Shown here: piece after piece, positions 35,504 to 43,827 of the stretch
How positions within the stretch are numbered: the stretch's first letter is position 1
How the letters are laid out: every line of letters starts with the position of its first letter
Source: Micromonospora sp. WMMD1102
Lineage (GTDB): Bacteria > Actinomycetota > Actinomycetes > Mycobacteriales > Micromonosporaceae
Reading direction: 5' to 3'
DNA length: 64,000 nucleotides
NCBI RefSeq assembly: GCF_029626265.1
Contig: NZ_JARUBN010000001.1
Coordinates: 3,100,001 to 3,164,000, forward strand
Position numbers and translations under genes: made by a program
Notes under the pieces: generated by a model
Database searches by the model: none
What the model was told of the DNA's origin: nothing
The model's input: only the letters and a program-made list of their open reading frames with translations

Positions 35504-36505
35504 TCAGCTGGCGTCGAGGTGCTCGCCGATCTCGGTGAGTTCGCTGTCGGTGAGGGTCAGGTTGTCCAGCGCGGCGACGTTCGTCTCCAACTGGGCGACA
35601 CTGCTCGCGCCGATGATCAGGCTGGTCATCCGGGGGTCCCGGAGCGCCCAGGCGAGGGCGAGCTGGGCCAGCGACTGGCCGCGCCGTTCGGCGACGGCGT
35701 GCAGTCCGCGTACGGTCGTCATGGTGGACTCGTCGAGGTCGCTCTCGTCGAGGAAGACGCTGGTGCGGACCCGGGAGTCGGCCGGGATGCCGTCGAGGTA
35801 GCGGTCGGTGAGCACACCCTGGGCGAGTGGGCTGTAGGCGATGCAGCCGGCGCCGGCCTCGTCGAGGGTGTCGAGCAGCCCGTCCGCCTCGATCCACCGG
35901 TTGAGCATCGAGTACGACGGCTGCGAGATCAGCAGCGGCGTACCGAGCCGTTCCAGGATCGCGGCGGCCTGCCGGGTCTGCTCCGAGTTGTAGTTCGACA
36001 GCCCGACGTAGAGAGCCTTGCCGGCCCGGACGACCGCGTCGAGCGCCCCCATCGTCTCTTCCAGCGGGGTGTCCGGGTCGGGCCGGTGGTGGTAGAAGAC
36101 GTCGACGTGGTCGAGGCCCATCCGGCGCAGCGACTGGTCCAGCGACGAGACCAGGTACTTGCGGGACCCCCACTCGCCGTACGGGCCGGGCCACATGTAG
36201 TAGCCGGCCTTGGTGGAGATGACCAGTTCGTCGCGGTACGGAGCGAGGTCGGCGGTGAGGATCCGGCCGAAGTTCGCCTCGGCCGAGCCGGGTGGCGGGC
36301 CGTAGTTGTTGGCCAGGTCGAAGTGCGTGACCCCGAGGTCGAACGCCCGACGGCAGATCTCCCGCTGCCGCTGCGACGGCCGCTCGTCACCGAAGTTGTG
36401 CCACAGGCCGAGCGAGACGGCGGGCAGCCGCAGGCCGCTGCGGCCCGCCCGGCGGTAGGTCATCGAGTCGTAGCGGTCGTCCGCGGCAAGGTAGGTCACG
36501 ACCAC
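35504..36505 (-). CDS. Aldo-keto reductase, YghZ/MgrA type
   Basis: This 333-residue NADPH-dependent reductase belongs to the YghZ/Kv-beta-like branch, which reduces L-glyceraldehyde 3-phosphate and methylglyoxal. It has GRSGLRLPAVSLGLWHNFGD, HFDLANNYGPPPGSAE with catalytic Asp and Tyr, and VISTKAGYYMWPGPYGEWGS. Further motifs are YVGLSNYNSEQT, SQPSYSMLNRW and LIIGASSVAQL. Start at GTG 36505 or GTG 36499. Single gene, divergent from the carbonic anhydrase. Confidence 0.9.
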   Translation of the reverse strand: MVVTYLAADDRYDSMTYRRAGRSGLRLPAVSLGLWHNFGDERPSQRQREICRRAFDLGVTHFDLANNYGPPPGSAEANFGRILTADLAPYRDELVISTKAGYYMWPGPYGEWGSRKYLVSSLDQSLRRMGLDHVDVFYHHRPDPDTPLEETMGALDAVVRAGKALYVGLSNYNSEQTRQAAAILERLGTPLLISQPSYSMLNRWIEADGLLDTLDEAGAGCIAYSPLAQGVLTDRYLDGIPADSRVRTSVFLDESDLDESTMTTVRGLHAVAERRGQSLAQLALAWALRDPRMTSLIIGASSVAQLETNVAALDNLTLTDSELTEIGEHLDAS

Positions 36506-36808
36506 CAGCCTATTGGATCTTCCCGCCGCCCGGCCGGAGACGGCACACCCGCCGACCGCGACCCGGTGCGGGGGCCGTTCGCGGCCGCGCCGCGCCCGGC
36601 CGGGGCGCCGGTGGACCCGTAGCCTGGACGGTGCACCGACGCACCGGCCGTCCGGGGCGTCGGCGGCGTGTTCCGTCGATCACTGCCGACGCCGTACGGG
36701 TGGGGCGGGGCGGCTGTTCCGTGGTATCTGAATCGGTACGCAACCGGGTCGCCGAAGGCGCCGACCTCGCTTCACCACCCGCGGTGGTGCCGTCGCAAAG
36801 GGGACGTC
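36506..36808. other. Divergent promoter region, aldo-keto reductase / carbonic anhydrase
   Basis: About 300 bases without a gene. A hairpin CACCACC-CGC-GGTGGTG at 36773-36789 lies just before the carbonic anhydrase ribosome site (AAAGGGGA) and could influence its translation. Frames through the region are shadows. Confidence 0.5.
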
Positions 36809-37444
36809 ATGGCATACCTGGACCACCGGCCGGCCACGCCCAGCGAGGCGCTCGGCGAGCTGCTCGCCGGCAACGAGCGGTTCGTCGCCGGTACCCGGAT
36901 CCACCCGCACCAGGACGCCGAGCACCGCGCGGTGGTGGCCGCCGCCCAGCGGCCGTTCGCGGTGGTGTTCGGCTGTTCCGACTCCCGCCTCGCCGCCGAG
37001 ATCATCTTCGATCGGGGTCTCGGCGACCTGTTCGTGGTCCGCACCGCCGGGCACATCGTCGGCCCGGAGGTGACGGCGAGCATCGAGTACGGGGTGGTGG
37101 TGCTCGGGGCGCCGCTCGTCGTCGTCCTCGGCCACGACAGCTGCGGGGCGATCCAGGCGACCCGGGCGGCCCGGGACGGTGCCCGGCTGCCCGGCCGGAA
37201 CCTGGGCGCGATCGTCGAGCGGGTCGACCCGAGCATCGAGGAGGCCCAGGCGCGGCAGGTCACCGACGACGCCGGGATCACCGCGATCCACATCCGGCAC
37301 ACCGTCGACCAGCTCACCCGGCCGGGCACCGAACTCGCCGACGCGGTCGCCGCTGGCCGCTGCGACGTGGTCGGGATGTTCTACCAGCTGGCCGACGGCC
37401 GGGTGTCGGTGACGGTGCCCGGGGCGGCCCCGACCGGCAACTGA
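36809..37444 (+). CDS. Beta-class carbonic anhydrase
   Basis: This 211-residue zinc enzyme interconverts CO2 and bicarbonate. Zinc ligands and the Asp-Arg dyad are visible in VVFGCSDSR and LGHDSCGAI (Cys, Asp-Arg, His, Cys). Other motifs are LLAGNERFVAGT, LFVVRTAGHI and SIEYGVVVLG. ATG 36809 is preceded by AAAGGGGA. The C-terminal region VVGMFYQLADGRV is typical of mycobacterial relatives. Single gene. Confidence 0.93.
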   Translation: MAYLDHRPATPSEALGELLAGNERFVAGTRIHPHQDAEHRAVVAAAQRPFAVVFGCSDSRLAAEIIFDRGLGDLFVVRTAGHIVGPEVTASIEYGVVVLGAPLVVVLGHDSCGAIQATRAARDGARLPGRNLGAIVERVDPSIEEAQARQVTDDAGITAIHIRHTVDQLTRPGTELADAVAAGRCDVVGMFYQLADGRVSVTVPGAAPTGN

Positions 37445-37457
37445 GCTACCGGCGGGG

Positions 37458-37475
37458 CGCCCGGGGTGCCGGGCG
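37458..37475. terminator. Weak hairpin between converging genes
   Basis: CGCCCGG-GGTG-CCGGGCG in the 60-bp gap between the carbonic anhydrase and the last gene of the ABC operon. The stem is only 7 bp. Confidence 0.4.
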
Positions 37476-37504
37476 GCTGAGCCCGGCTCGGCGGGGCGGC
37501 GCCG

Positions 37505-38491
37505 TCACCCGGGTGCCGGGCCGGTGTCGGGCCGGTGCAGCCAGCAGCGGGCCGTCTGCCCGGCGCCGACCGGGAACTCCGGCACCTCGGTACGGCAGAT
37601 CTCCATCGCGGCCGGGCAGCGGTCCCGGAACAGGCAGCCGGCGTCGTCGGTGGCCGGCTGCTGCCCGCCGCGTAGTGCCCGCAGCCCGCCCGGCGCGGCG
37701 GTGCGGGGGCGGCCCGGGTCCGGCGCCGCCGACGCCAGCAGCCGGGTGTACGGGTGCGCCGGGCGCAGGATCACCTCGTCGGCCGGGCCGGACTCGACCA
37801 CCTGGCCCCGGTACAACACCATGATCGACGTCGCGAAGTAGCGGGCGGTGGCGAGGTCGTGGGTGACGTACAGGACGGCCAGTTCCTCTTCTCGCTTGAG
37901 CCGGTCGACCAGGTTGAGGATCTCCAGCCGGATGGAGACGTCGAGCATCGACACCGGCTCGTCGGCGAGCAGGATCCGGGGCCGGGGTGCCAGGGCGCGG
38001 GCGATCCCCACCCGCTGCCGCTGCCCGCCGGACAGTTCGTGCGGCAGCCGCCGGGCGACCTGCTCGGCCGGGGTGAGGTTGACCCGGGCCAGCAGCTCGT
38101 GCACGGCCGTCCGGGTCTGCGCGGCGGTCCGGGTGATCCCGTGCAGGCGCAGCGGCCGACGCAGGTGGTATTCGACGGTGTGTGCCGGGTTCAGCGACCC
38201 GAACGGGTCCTGGAAGACCATCTGCACGTCCCGGCGGTAGCGCCGGACCGCCCGCCGGCCGTCGTTCACCGGGATGCCGTCGAGCCGGATCTCGCCGGCG
38301 GTCGGCCGGGTCAGCCGGACCAGCATCCGGGCGATCGTCGACTTTCCGCTGCCGCTCTCGCCGACGAGTGCCACCGTCTGCCCGGAACGCAGTTCGAAGG
38401 AGACGTCGTCGACCGCCCGCAGGGTGCGGCGGTGCCGCCCGTCCCGCAGCGTGAAGTGCCTGCTCAGGTGGCTGACCGTCAGCGTGGTCAT
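37505..38491 (-). CDS. Oligopeptide/oligosaccharide ABC ATPase (DppF type)
   Basis: This 328-residue ATPase is the second nucleotide-binding subunit of the family-5 importer. Walker A GESGSGKST, Q-loop FQDPFGSLNP, signature LSGGQRQRVGIARAL, Walker B ILLADEPVSMLD and switch His VTHD are complete, and the C-terminal oligopeptide-transporter Cys motif (CLFRDRCPAAMEIC) is present. ATG 38491 overlaps the stop of the preceding ATPase gene (ATGA). It is the last gene of a five-gene operon. Confidence 0.93.
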   Translation of the reverse strand: MTTLTVSHLSRHFTLRDGRHRRTLRAVDDVSFELRSGQTVALVGESGSGKSTIARMLVRLTRPTAGEIRLDGIPVNDGRRAVRRYRRDVQMVFQDPFGSLNPAHTVEYHLRRPLRLHGITRTAAQTRTAVHELLARVNLTPAEQVARRLPHELSGGQRQRVGIARALAPRPRILLADEPVSMLDVSIRLEILNLVDRLKREEELAVLYVTHDLATARYFATSIMVLYRGQVVESGPADEVILRPAHPYTRLLASAAPDPGRPRTAAPGGLRALRGGQQPATDDAGCLFRDRCPAAMEICRTEVPEFPVGAGQTARCWLHRPDTGPAPG

Positions 38492-39705
38492 CGGCCGGCA
38501 CCTGTCTCGGGGTCCGGTCCGGTGTCCGGCGGCGGTGCTCCGGGTCGGCGGTGTGCTCCGGCGCCGCCGTCCGGACCGGCCGGCAGGCCGGTATCCGGGG
38601 CGGGCCGCGCGCCCGCGTCGGCCGGCTCGACCTGGCCGGCCGGCGTCTCGGCCGGCTCGAACCGGCCGGCCAGCAGTGCTGCCGGTGGGCCGGCCGGGCG
38701 CAGCGTCGGGTCGTGGTGCAGGCAGGCAGCCCGGCTGGCCGGAGCGGCCAGCAGCGGCGGGTCGACCCGGTGGCAGGCGTCGAAGACGTACGGGCAGCGG
38801 GCGGTGAACGTGCAGCCGGTGATCGGCCGGGACAGGTCCGGCGGGCTGCCGGGGATGCCGTGCAGCACCGTCCGTTCGCCGCGCAGCCGGGGGAAGGACC
38901 GCAGCAGCCCGACCGTGTACGGGTGGGTGGCCGAGGTGTGCAGGTCGGCGGCGCGGCCGTACTCGACGATCCGGCCCCCGTACATGACGGCGAGCCGGTC
39001 GCTGACCTCCAGCAGCAGGGACAGGTCGTGGGTGATGAAGACGACGGCGAAGCCGAACCGGGCCCGGAGCCGGTCGATCTCGGTCAGGATGTCGCGCTGC
39101 ACCACCACGTCCAGCGCGGTGGTCGGCTCGTCGAGCACCACCACGTCGGGGCGCAGCGCCATCGCCATCGCGATCAGCACCCGCTGGCGCATCCCGCCGG
39201 AGAGTTCGTGCGGATAGGCCGAGAGCCGTTCCGGGCCGATCCCGACCAGGTCGAGCAGTTTCCGGCACCGTCGGTCCCGTTCGACGCGGCGCAGTTCGGG
39301 GCGGTGCGCGGTGAAGACGTCGGCGAGCTGGTGGCGTACCGACAGCACCGGGTTGAGGGCGTTCATCGCCCCCTGGAAGACCATCGCGACCCGGTTCCAG
39401 CGGAACCTGCGCAGCTCCTCGCCGTGCAGTGCCGACAGGTCGACCGGTGGACCGTCGGCGGGGTGGAAGACGACCTGTCCGGAGGCGAGCCGGCCGGGTG
39501 GCCTGAGCAGCCGGGTGATCGCGTAGGCGAGGCTGGACTTGCCGCAGCCGCTCTCGCCGGCGATCCCGAGCACCTCGCCGCGGGCCAGGTCGAAGCTGAC
39601 GTCGCGGACCGCCCGGACCGGGTCGGCACCGTCGTAGACGACGCTGAGGTCGCGGACCGACAGCACCACGTCGGTGCCGCTGGCGGTGCTGTGCTCGGAG
39701 GTCAT
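38488..39705 (-). CDS. Oligopeptide/oligosaccharide ABC ATPase (DppD type)
   Basis: This 405-residue ATPase pairs with the DppF-type subunit. Walker A GESGCGKSS, signature LSGGMRQRVLIAMAM, Walker B VVLDEPTTALD and FITHDLSLL are present, as is the Cys motif CTFTARCPYVFDAC. The last 60 residues are a Pro/Gly/Ala-rich extension that most DppD proteins lack. ATG 39705 overlaps the permease stop. The 449-residue longer frame is a shadow of the permease. Confidence 0.93.
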   Translation of the reverse strand: MTSEHSTASGTDVVLSVRDLSVVYDGADPVRAVRDVSFDLARGEVLGIAGESGCGKSSLAYAITRLLRPPGRLASGQVVFHPADGPPVDLSALHGEELRRFRWNRVAMVFQGAMNALNPVLSVRHQLADVFTAHRPELRRVERDRRCRKLLDLVGIGPERLSAYPHELSGGMRQRVLIAMAMALRPDVVVLDEPTTALDVVVQRDILTEIDRLRARFGFAVVFITHDLSLLLEVSDRLAVMYGGRIVEYGRAADLHTSATHPYTVGLLRSFPRLRGERTVLHGIPGSPPDLSRPITGCTFTARCPYVFDACHRVDPPLLAAPASRAACLHHDPTLRPAGPPAALLAGRFEPAETPAGQVEPADAGARPAPDTGLPAGPDGGAGAHRRPGAPPPDTGPDPETGAGR

Positions 39706-40625
39706 GCCGGTCCGGTCCGTCGGGGGCGGCGGGGCACCCGCAGCCTCGGATTGATCAGCTCGTCCAGGCTGAAGTTGATCAGGGCGAGTCCGGCGCCGAC
39801 GAGCGCGATGCAGAGGCCGGGCGGCAAGAACCACCACCAGGCGCCCTGGGACAGCGCCTGCGAGTTCTGCGCGAAGTAGAGCATCGTGCCCCAGGAGCCG
39901 GCGCCGCCGAGGCCGAGGAAGGCCAGGGCCGCCTCGGTGAGGATGCCGCCGATGACCGCGAAGACGAACTGGGCGGCGATCAGCGGCAGCAGGTTCGGCA
40001 GGATCTCGAAGGTGACGATCCGCCAGCCGGGTTCGCCGCTGACCCGGGCGGCGTCGACGTAGTCGCGGGAACGCAGCGACAGGGTCTGGGCGCGCAGTAC
40101 CCGGGCCGAGCCGGCCCAGGCGGTGATCGAGACGATCAGGGCGATCGCGAGGGCTCCCCGGGTCTGCACGTAGTCGGTGATCAGGACCACCAGCGGCAGG
40201 CCGGGCAGCACCAGGAAGACGTTGCTGACCAGGGAGAGAGACTCGTCGGCGTGCCCGCCGGCGTAGCCACCGAGGACGCCGACGAGCACCGAGACGACGG
40301 TGGCGAGCAACCCGACGACGAGTCCGACGAGCATCGAGGCGCGGGTGGCGACGACGAGCTGCCGGAGGACGTCCTGGCCGGTGGTGGTGGTGCCGAGCGG
40401 GTGCGTGCCGGAGGGGGCGAGCAGCCGGTCGTCGCTGACCCGGTTCGGGTCGTCGACGAGCAGCGGCCCGAGTACGGCGACCACTGTGAAGAAGCCGACG
40501 ATGGCGAGCCCGGCGGCGAGCTTGCGGGAGCGCAGCAGGCCGCGCCAGCGGGGCCGCCGGGCCGGCACCACCACCCCGGGCACGACGTTCCCGGTCACGT
40601 CGTGCCGGGTCTCGACGGTCGCCAT
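39702..40625 (-). CDS. ABC permease (DppC type)
   Basis: This 307-residue inner-membrane permease has about six helices, with the EAA-loop region around RDYVDAARVSGEPGWRIVTF and EILPNLLPLIAAQF. The N-terminal 30 residues are cytoplasmic and Arg-rich. It forms the channel with the DppB-type partner. ATG 40625 overlaps the stop of that gene by 1 base. Confidence 0.92.
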   Translation of the reverse strand: MATVETRHDVTGNVVPGVVVPARRPRWRGLLRSRKLAAGLAIVGFFTVVAVLGPLLVDDPNRVSDDRLLAPSGTHPLGTTTTGQDVLRQLVVATRASMLVGLVVGLLATVVSVLVGVLGGYAGGHADESLSLVSNVFLVLPGLPLVVLITDYVQTRGALAIALIVSITAWAGSARVLRAQTLSLRSRDYVDAARVSGEPGWRIVTFEILPNLLPLIAAQFVFAVIGGILTEAALAFLGLGGAGSWGTMLYFAQNSQALSQGAWWWFLPPGLCIALVGAGLALINFSLDELINPRLRVPRRPRRTGPA

Positions 40626-41608
40626 CAGCCGGCCTGCCGGGTACGCGGGTCGATCACCGCGTAGAGCAGGTCGACGACGAAGTTGGCGCCGAGCACGGCC
40701 AGCGAGATGACCAGGAAGATGCCCTGTAGCAGCGGGTAGTCGGCGTTGGCGACGGCGGCGACCAGGTTCATCCCGACGCCGGGGTAGGAGAAGACGATCT
40801 CGGTGGCGATGGAGCCGCTGACCACGAAGCCGAGGGTGATGGCGAACCCGGCCACGCTGGGCAGTACGGCGTTGCGGGCCGCGTACTGGAGCATGATCCG
40901 GCGCGGGCGCAGCCCCTTGGCCTCGGCGGTCAGCACGTAGTCCTCGCCCATCGTGGAGACCATCATGTTGCGCATCCCGAGCAGCCAGCCGGCGACCGAG
41001 GCGAGCACGATCGAGGCGGCCGGCAGGATGCCGTGGTAGACCGCGCTACGCAGGAACGGCCAGTTGAGGCCGATGGTGGTCTCGTAGCTGTAGCCGCTGT
41101 TCAACGGAAACCAGCCGAGCACCCCGGCGAGCAGCCAGAGCAGCACCAGGGCGAGCCAGAAGTACGGGATGGCGGCCAGGAAGGTGGTGGTCGGCACCAG
41201 CGCGTCCAGCCAGGTGCCGCGCCGCCAGCCGGCGAGCGTGCCGAGGGTGAGCCCGAGCAGCACGCTGAGCACGGTGGCGATGCCGACCATCACCACCGTC
41301 CACGGCAGGCTCTGGCCCAGCACCGTCGACACCGGGGTGGGGTAGTAGGCGACCGAGAGCCCGAACTCGCCGCGCAGCAGGTTGCCGAGATAGCCGAGGT
41401 ACTGCTGCCACAGCGGGTCGTCGCTGACCCCGAACTGGAGTTCCAGGGCGTGCCGGGCCTCCGGTGACATCGGGGTCATGTTCTGGGTCTTGGCCAGTAC
41501 GGCGTCGACCGGGTTGCCCTTGATCAGCCGGGGGATCAGGAAGTTCAGGGTGACCGCCGCCCAGACCGCGACCAGGTAGAACAGCGCCTTGCGCCGCAGG
41601 TAGCGCAT
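40625..41608 (-). CDS. ABC permease (DppB type)
   Basis: This 327-residue permease has six helices. N-terminal FYLVAVWAAVTLNFLIPRLI is typical of DppB, and the C-terminal half has the family loop (MVSTMGEDYVLTAEAKGLRP, AARNAVLPSVAGF). ATG 41608 lies 9 bases after the receptor stop, so all five genes are one operon. Confidence 0.92.
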   Translation of the reverse strand: MRYLRRKALFYLVAVWAAVTLNFLIPRLIKGNPVDAVLAKTQNMTPMSPEARHALELQFGVSDDPLWQQYLGYLGNLLRGEFGLSVAYYPTPVSTVLGQSLPWTVVMVGIATVLSVLLGLTLGTLAGWRRGTWLDALVPTTTFLAAIPYFWLALVLLWLLAGVLGWFPLNSGYSYETTIGLNWPFLRSAVYHGILPAASIVLASVAGWLLGMRNMMVSTMGEDYVLTAEAKGLRPRRIMLQYAARNAVLPSVAGFAITLGFVVSGSIATEIVFSYPGVGMNLVAAVANADYPLLQGIFLVISLAVLGANFVVDLLYAVIDPRTRQAG

Positions 41609-41617
41609 CGGGGCGGC

Positions 41618-43288
41618 TCAGCCTGCCGGGGTGAGGTTCTTGGCCACGATCCCCATGTCCGGCCCGTTGTACGGGGTGGTCAGCGCGTAGTGGTTCTCCT
41701 CGGTGGGGAAGTTGCCGATGTGCTCGGTGCGGTACTCGATCAGCGACGCGGACTGCTGCAACGGGATGTACGGCAGCCGCTCCACGATCACGTCCTGGAT
41801 CTTGAACAGCTGTTCCCGGATCGCGTCCCGCGCCTCCGGCGGGGTGCTCTCCATCGCCGCCAGGGCGGCGTCGACGGCCGGGTCGCGGAACCGGCCGTAG
41901 TTGGAGCCGGCCTGCTGTCCCAGCGGTGCGGTCCGCTTGCTGGAGAACGCCCGGCTGTACCAGGAGTACGCGGTCCCCTCGCTGTACAGGTTCGTGATGA
42001 TCACGTCGAAGTCGCCGGTCTGCTGGTCGGTGGAGAAGGCGGTGAAGGAGACCTCCTGGGTCTTCATCTCGATCCCTACCGCCTTCAGCGACTGGGTCAT
42101 GATCTGGAGCGCGGAGATGTAGTCGTTGTAGCCCTGCACCACCTTGACGGTGAAGGAGAGTCGCCGGCCGGCTTTGGCGTAGATCCCGTCGGCGCCCTTG
42201 GCCCAGCCGTCGGCCCGCAGCGTCTGCTCGGCCCGGGCCGGGTCGAACTCCAGCCGGCGGTCCCTGTACTCCGGTTTGATGTAGTCGTCCCAGAGCGGCC
42301 GGGGCAGCTGTGCCGGGCTGGCCTCCCTGCCGTACCCGGAGAAGGCCAGCTTGATGATCTGCGCACGGTCCAGGGCGAGGCTTGTCGCCTGGCGGACCGC
42401 GACGCTGTCGAACGGTGCCCGGTCCAGGTTCGGGATCAGGTTGGTCAGGTAGAGCTGCGACTCGTTGATGTACCTGTTGTGTTCCGGGTCCTTGCTGACG
42501 TACTGCTTGTCGATGTCGGCGATGAACGAGCCGGCCCAGTCGAGCTGTCCGGCGGCGAGCGCCGCGATCGCGCTGTCCGCGCTGGCGAACTGGTGGAACC
42601 GCATCCCCCTGATCTTCGGCTTGCCGGTCTCCCAGTAGTTCGGGTTCCGTTCGAAGACGTAGTTCTGCTGGCTGAACGAGGCCAGCGTGAACGCCCCGGT
42701 GCCGACCGGCTTGTCGTTGGTGAAGGCGGCCGGGTCGGCGACTGTCGACCAGATGTGCTTCGGCACGATCCAGATCCGCCCGGCGATCAGGTTGAGCTGG
42801 GTGTAGACGCCCTGGCTGAAGCTGATCGTGGCGTGCGTCGGGTCGGCGGCGACCGCCTCGACGATCGGCAGCCCGTTCTGGTTGATCTTCGGATGGTCCC
42901 GCAGCAGGTTGAAGGTGAAGGCCACGTCCTCGGCCGAGAACGGCTTGCCGTCGCTCCACCTCACCCCCTCCCGGATGGTCAGGTCGAGCCGGCGGCCGTC
43001 GTCGGCGAAGCTGTACTCCGTGGCGAGCAGCGGTTGCACGTCGTCGACCCGGGCGCCGTTGAAGTAGAGCAGCGGCTCGTAGAGCACGCTCATCGTGCCG
43101 GCGACGCTGTTCTGGGAGAACGGGTTGAAGTTCGGCACGAAACCGGCGTTCGCCCCCGAGAAGACGTTGATGATCCTGCCCTCGGCACCGGTGGACCGGT
43201 CGCCGTCGTCTCCGCAGCCGGCGGCACCGATCGCCAGCGTCGCCGTGGCCAGCCCGGCGAGCAGCCGGCGGGCGAGGGTGGGGCGCAT
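41618..43288 (-). CDS. Family-5 substrate-binding lipoprotein
   Basis: This 556-residue receptor starts at ATG 43288 behind GGGAGG. The signal MRPTLARRLLAGLATATLAI ends in lipobox GAAGC. Family-5 motifs are TIREGVRWSDGKPFSAEDVA, GTGAFTLASF, NPNYW and LDRAQIIKLAF. Such receptors usually bind peptides, but many actinobacterial members bind cello- or other oligosaccharides. The LacI-like palindrome upstream makes a sugar substrate plausible. Confidence 0.9.
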   Translation of the reverse strand: MRPTLARRLLAGLATATLAIGAAGCGDDGDRSTGAEGRIINVFSGANAGFVPNFNPFSQNSVAGTMSVLYEPLLYFNGARVDDVQPLLATEYSFADDGRRLDLTIREGVRWSDGKPFSAEDVAFTFNLLRDHPKINQNGLPIVEAVAADPTHATISFSQGVYTQLNLIAGRIWIVPKHIWSTVADPAAFTNDKPVGTGAFTLASFSQQNYVFERNPNYWETGKPKIRGMRFHQFASADSAIAALAAGQLDWAGSFIADIDKQYVSKDPEHNRYINESQLYLTNLIPNLDRAPFDSVAVRQATSLALDRAQIIKLAFSGYGREASPAQLPRPLWDDYIKPEYRDRRLEFDPARAEQTLRADGWAKGADGIYAKAGRRLSFTVKVVQGYNDYISALQIMTQSLKAVGIEMKTQEVSFTAFSTDQQTGDFDVIITNLYSEGTAYSWYSRAFSSKRTAPLGQQAGSNYGRFRDPAVDAALAAMESTPPEARDAIREQLFKIQDVIVERLPYIPLQQSASLIEYRTEHIGNFPTEENHYALTTPYNGPDMGIVAKNLTPAG

Positions 43289-43363
43289 GATGCCTCCCGG
43301 GGAAGGAGATTTCGGACCGGTCGCCACCCGGAGTCCGGGTCGGTGAGCATCGATGACAACACC

Positions 43364-43373
43364 GAACCGGTTC
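43364..43373. promoter_or_regulatory. LacI-type palindrome upstream of ABC operon
   Basis: GAACCGGTTC is a perfect 10-bp palindrome with central CG, the form of LacI/GalR family operators. It is 76 bases upstream of the receptor gene in its A/T-richer promoter region. TTGACT, reading leftward from about 43381, may be a -35. The regulator is not in the window. Confidence 0.5.
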
Positions 43374-43650
43374 AGAGTCAATAGACGACAGACGATCGCA
43401 ACCCGATTCCCGGCGTCGGCCCGGACCTGCGCCCTGGGGCCGTCGGACGGGCGCGAGCCGGCCGGTCAGTGCAGGGACTTAACCGGTTCTGCCAACTGGC
43501 CGGACCTGCGCGTCCGGATCAGACCGTCCCGGCCCCCGCGGGGTGACACCCGCCGGCCCGCGGACGGCCCGGACGCCGCCCGGCGATGATCTACGGGGAA
43601 CGGCCGAAACCAGACGGAAACGAGGTCACTGGTACCGTTGCCAACGCCGA
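43374..43650. other. Divergent intergenic region, no gene seen
   Basis: About 280 bases between the ABC-operon promoter and the riboswitch. Open frames are Arg/Pro-rich shadows. The gcvP promoter must lie here, but no clear -10/-35 is recognised. Confidence 0.45.
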
Positions 43651-43654
43651 CAAC

Positions 43655-43795
43655 ACTCGCGAGCGAGAGACCGCCCGGCAGGTCGGGCGGCGCCGAAGGG
43701 GCAAATCCTCCCCGGAACCTCTCAGGCAAAAGGAGCCCGCGGGCAGGCGACTGTGGAGCGCCCGCGACGCCGCGGAGCGTGACAGAGGGGGAGGC
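43655..43795 (+). promoter_or_regulatory. Glycine riboswitch
   Basis: The core motifs of the glycine aptamer are present in order: GCGAGCGAGAGACC, GCCGAAGGGGCAAAT, CTCCCCGG, CTCTCAGGCAAAAGGA, GGCGACTGTGGAG, followed by a partial second or ghost aptamer element (GTGACAGAGGGGGAGG). It ends about 35 bases before gcvP. Binding of glycine would raise expression of the glycine cleavage enzyme. Boundaries are approximate, and the tandem/single status needs modelling. Confidence 0.93.
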
Positions 43796-43827
43796 CGCCG
43801 CGTCGACCTCGCCCGGGAGTGCCCCCC

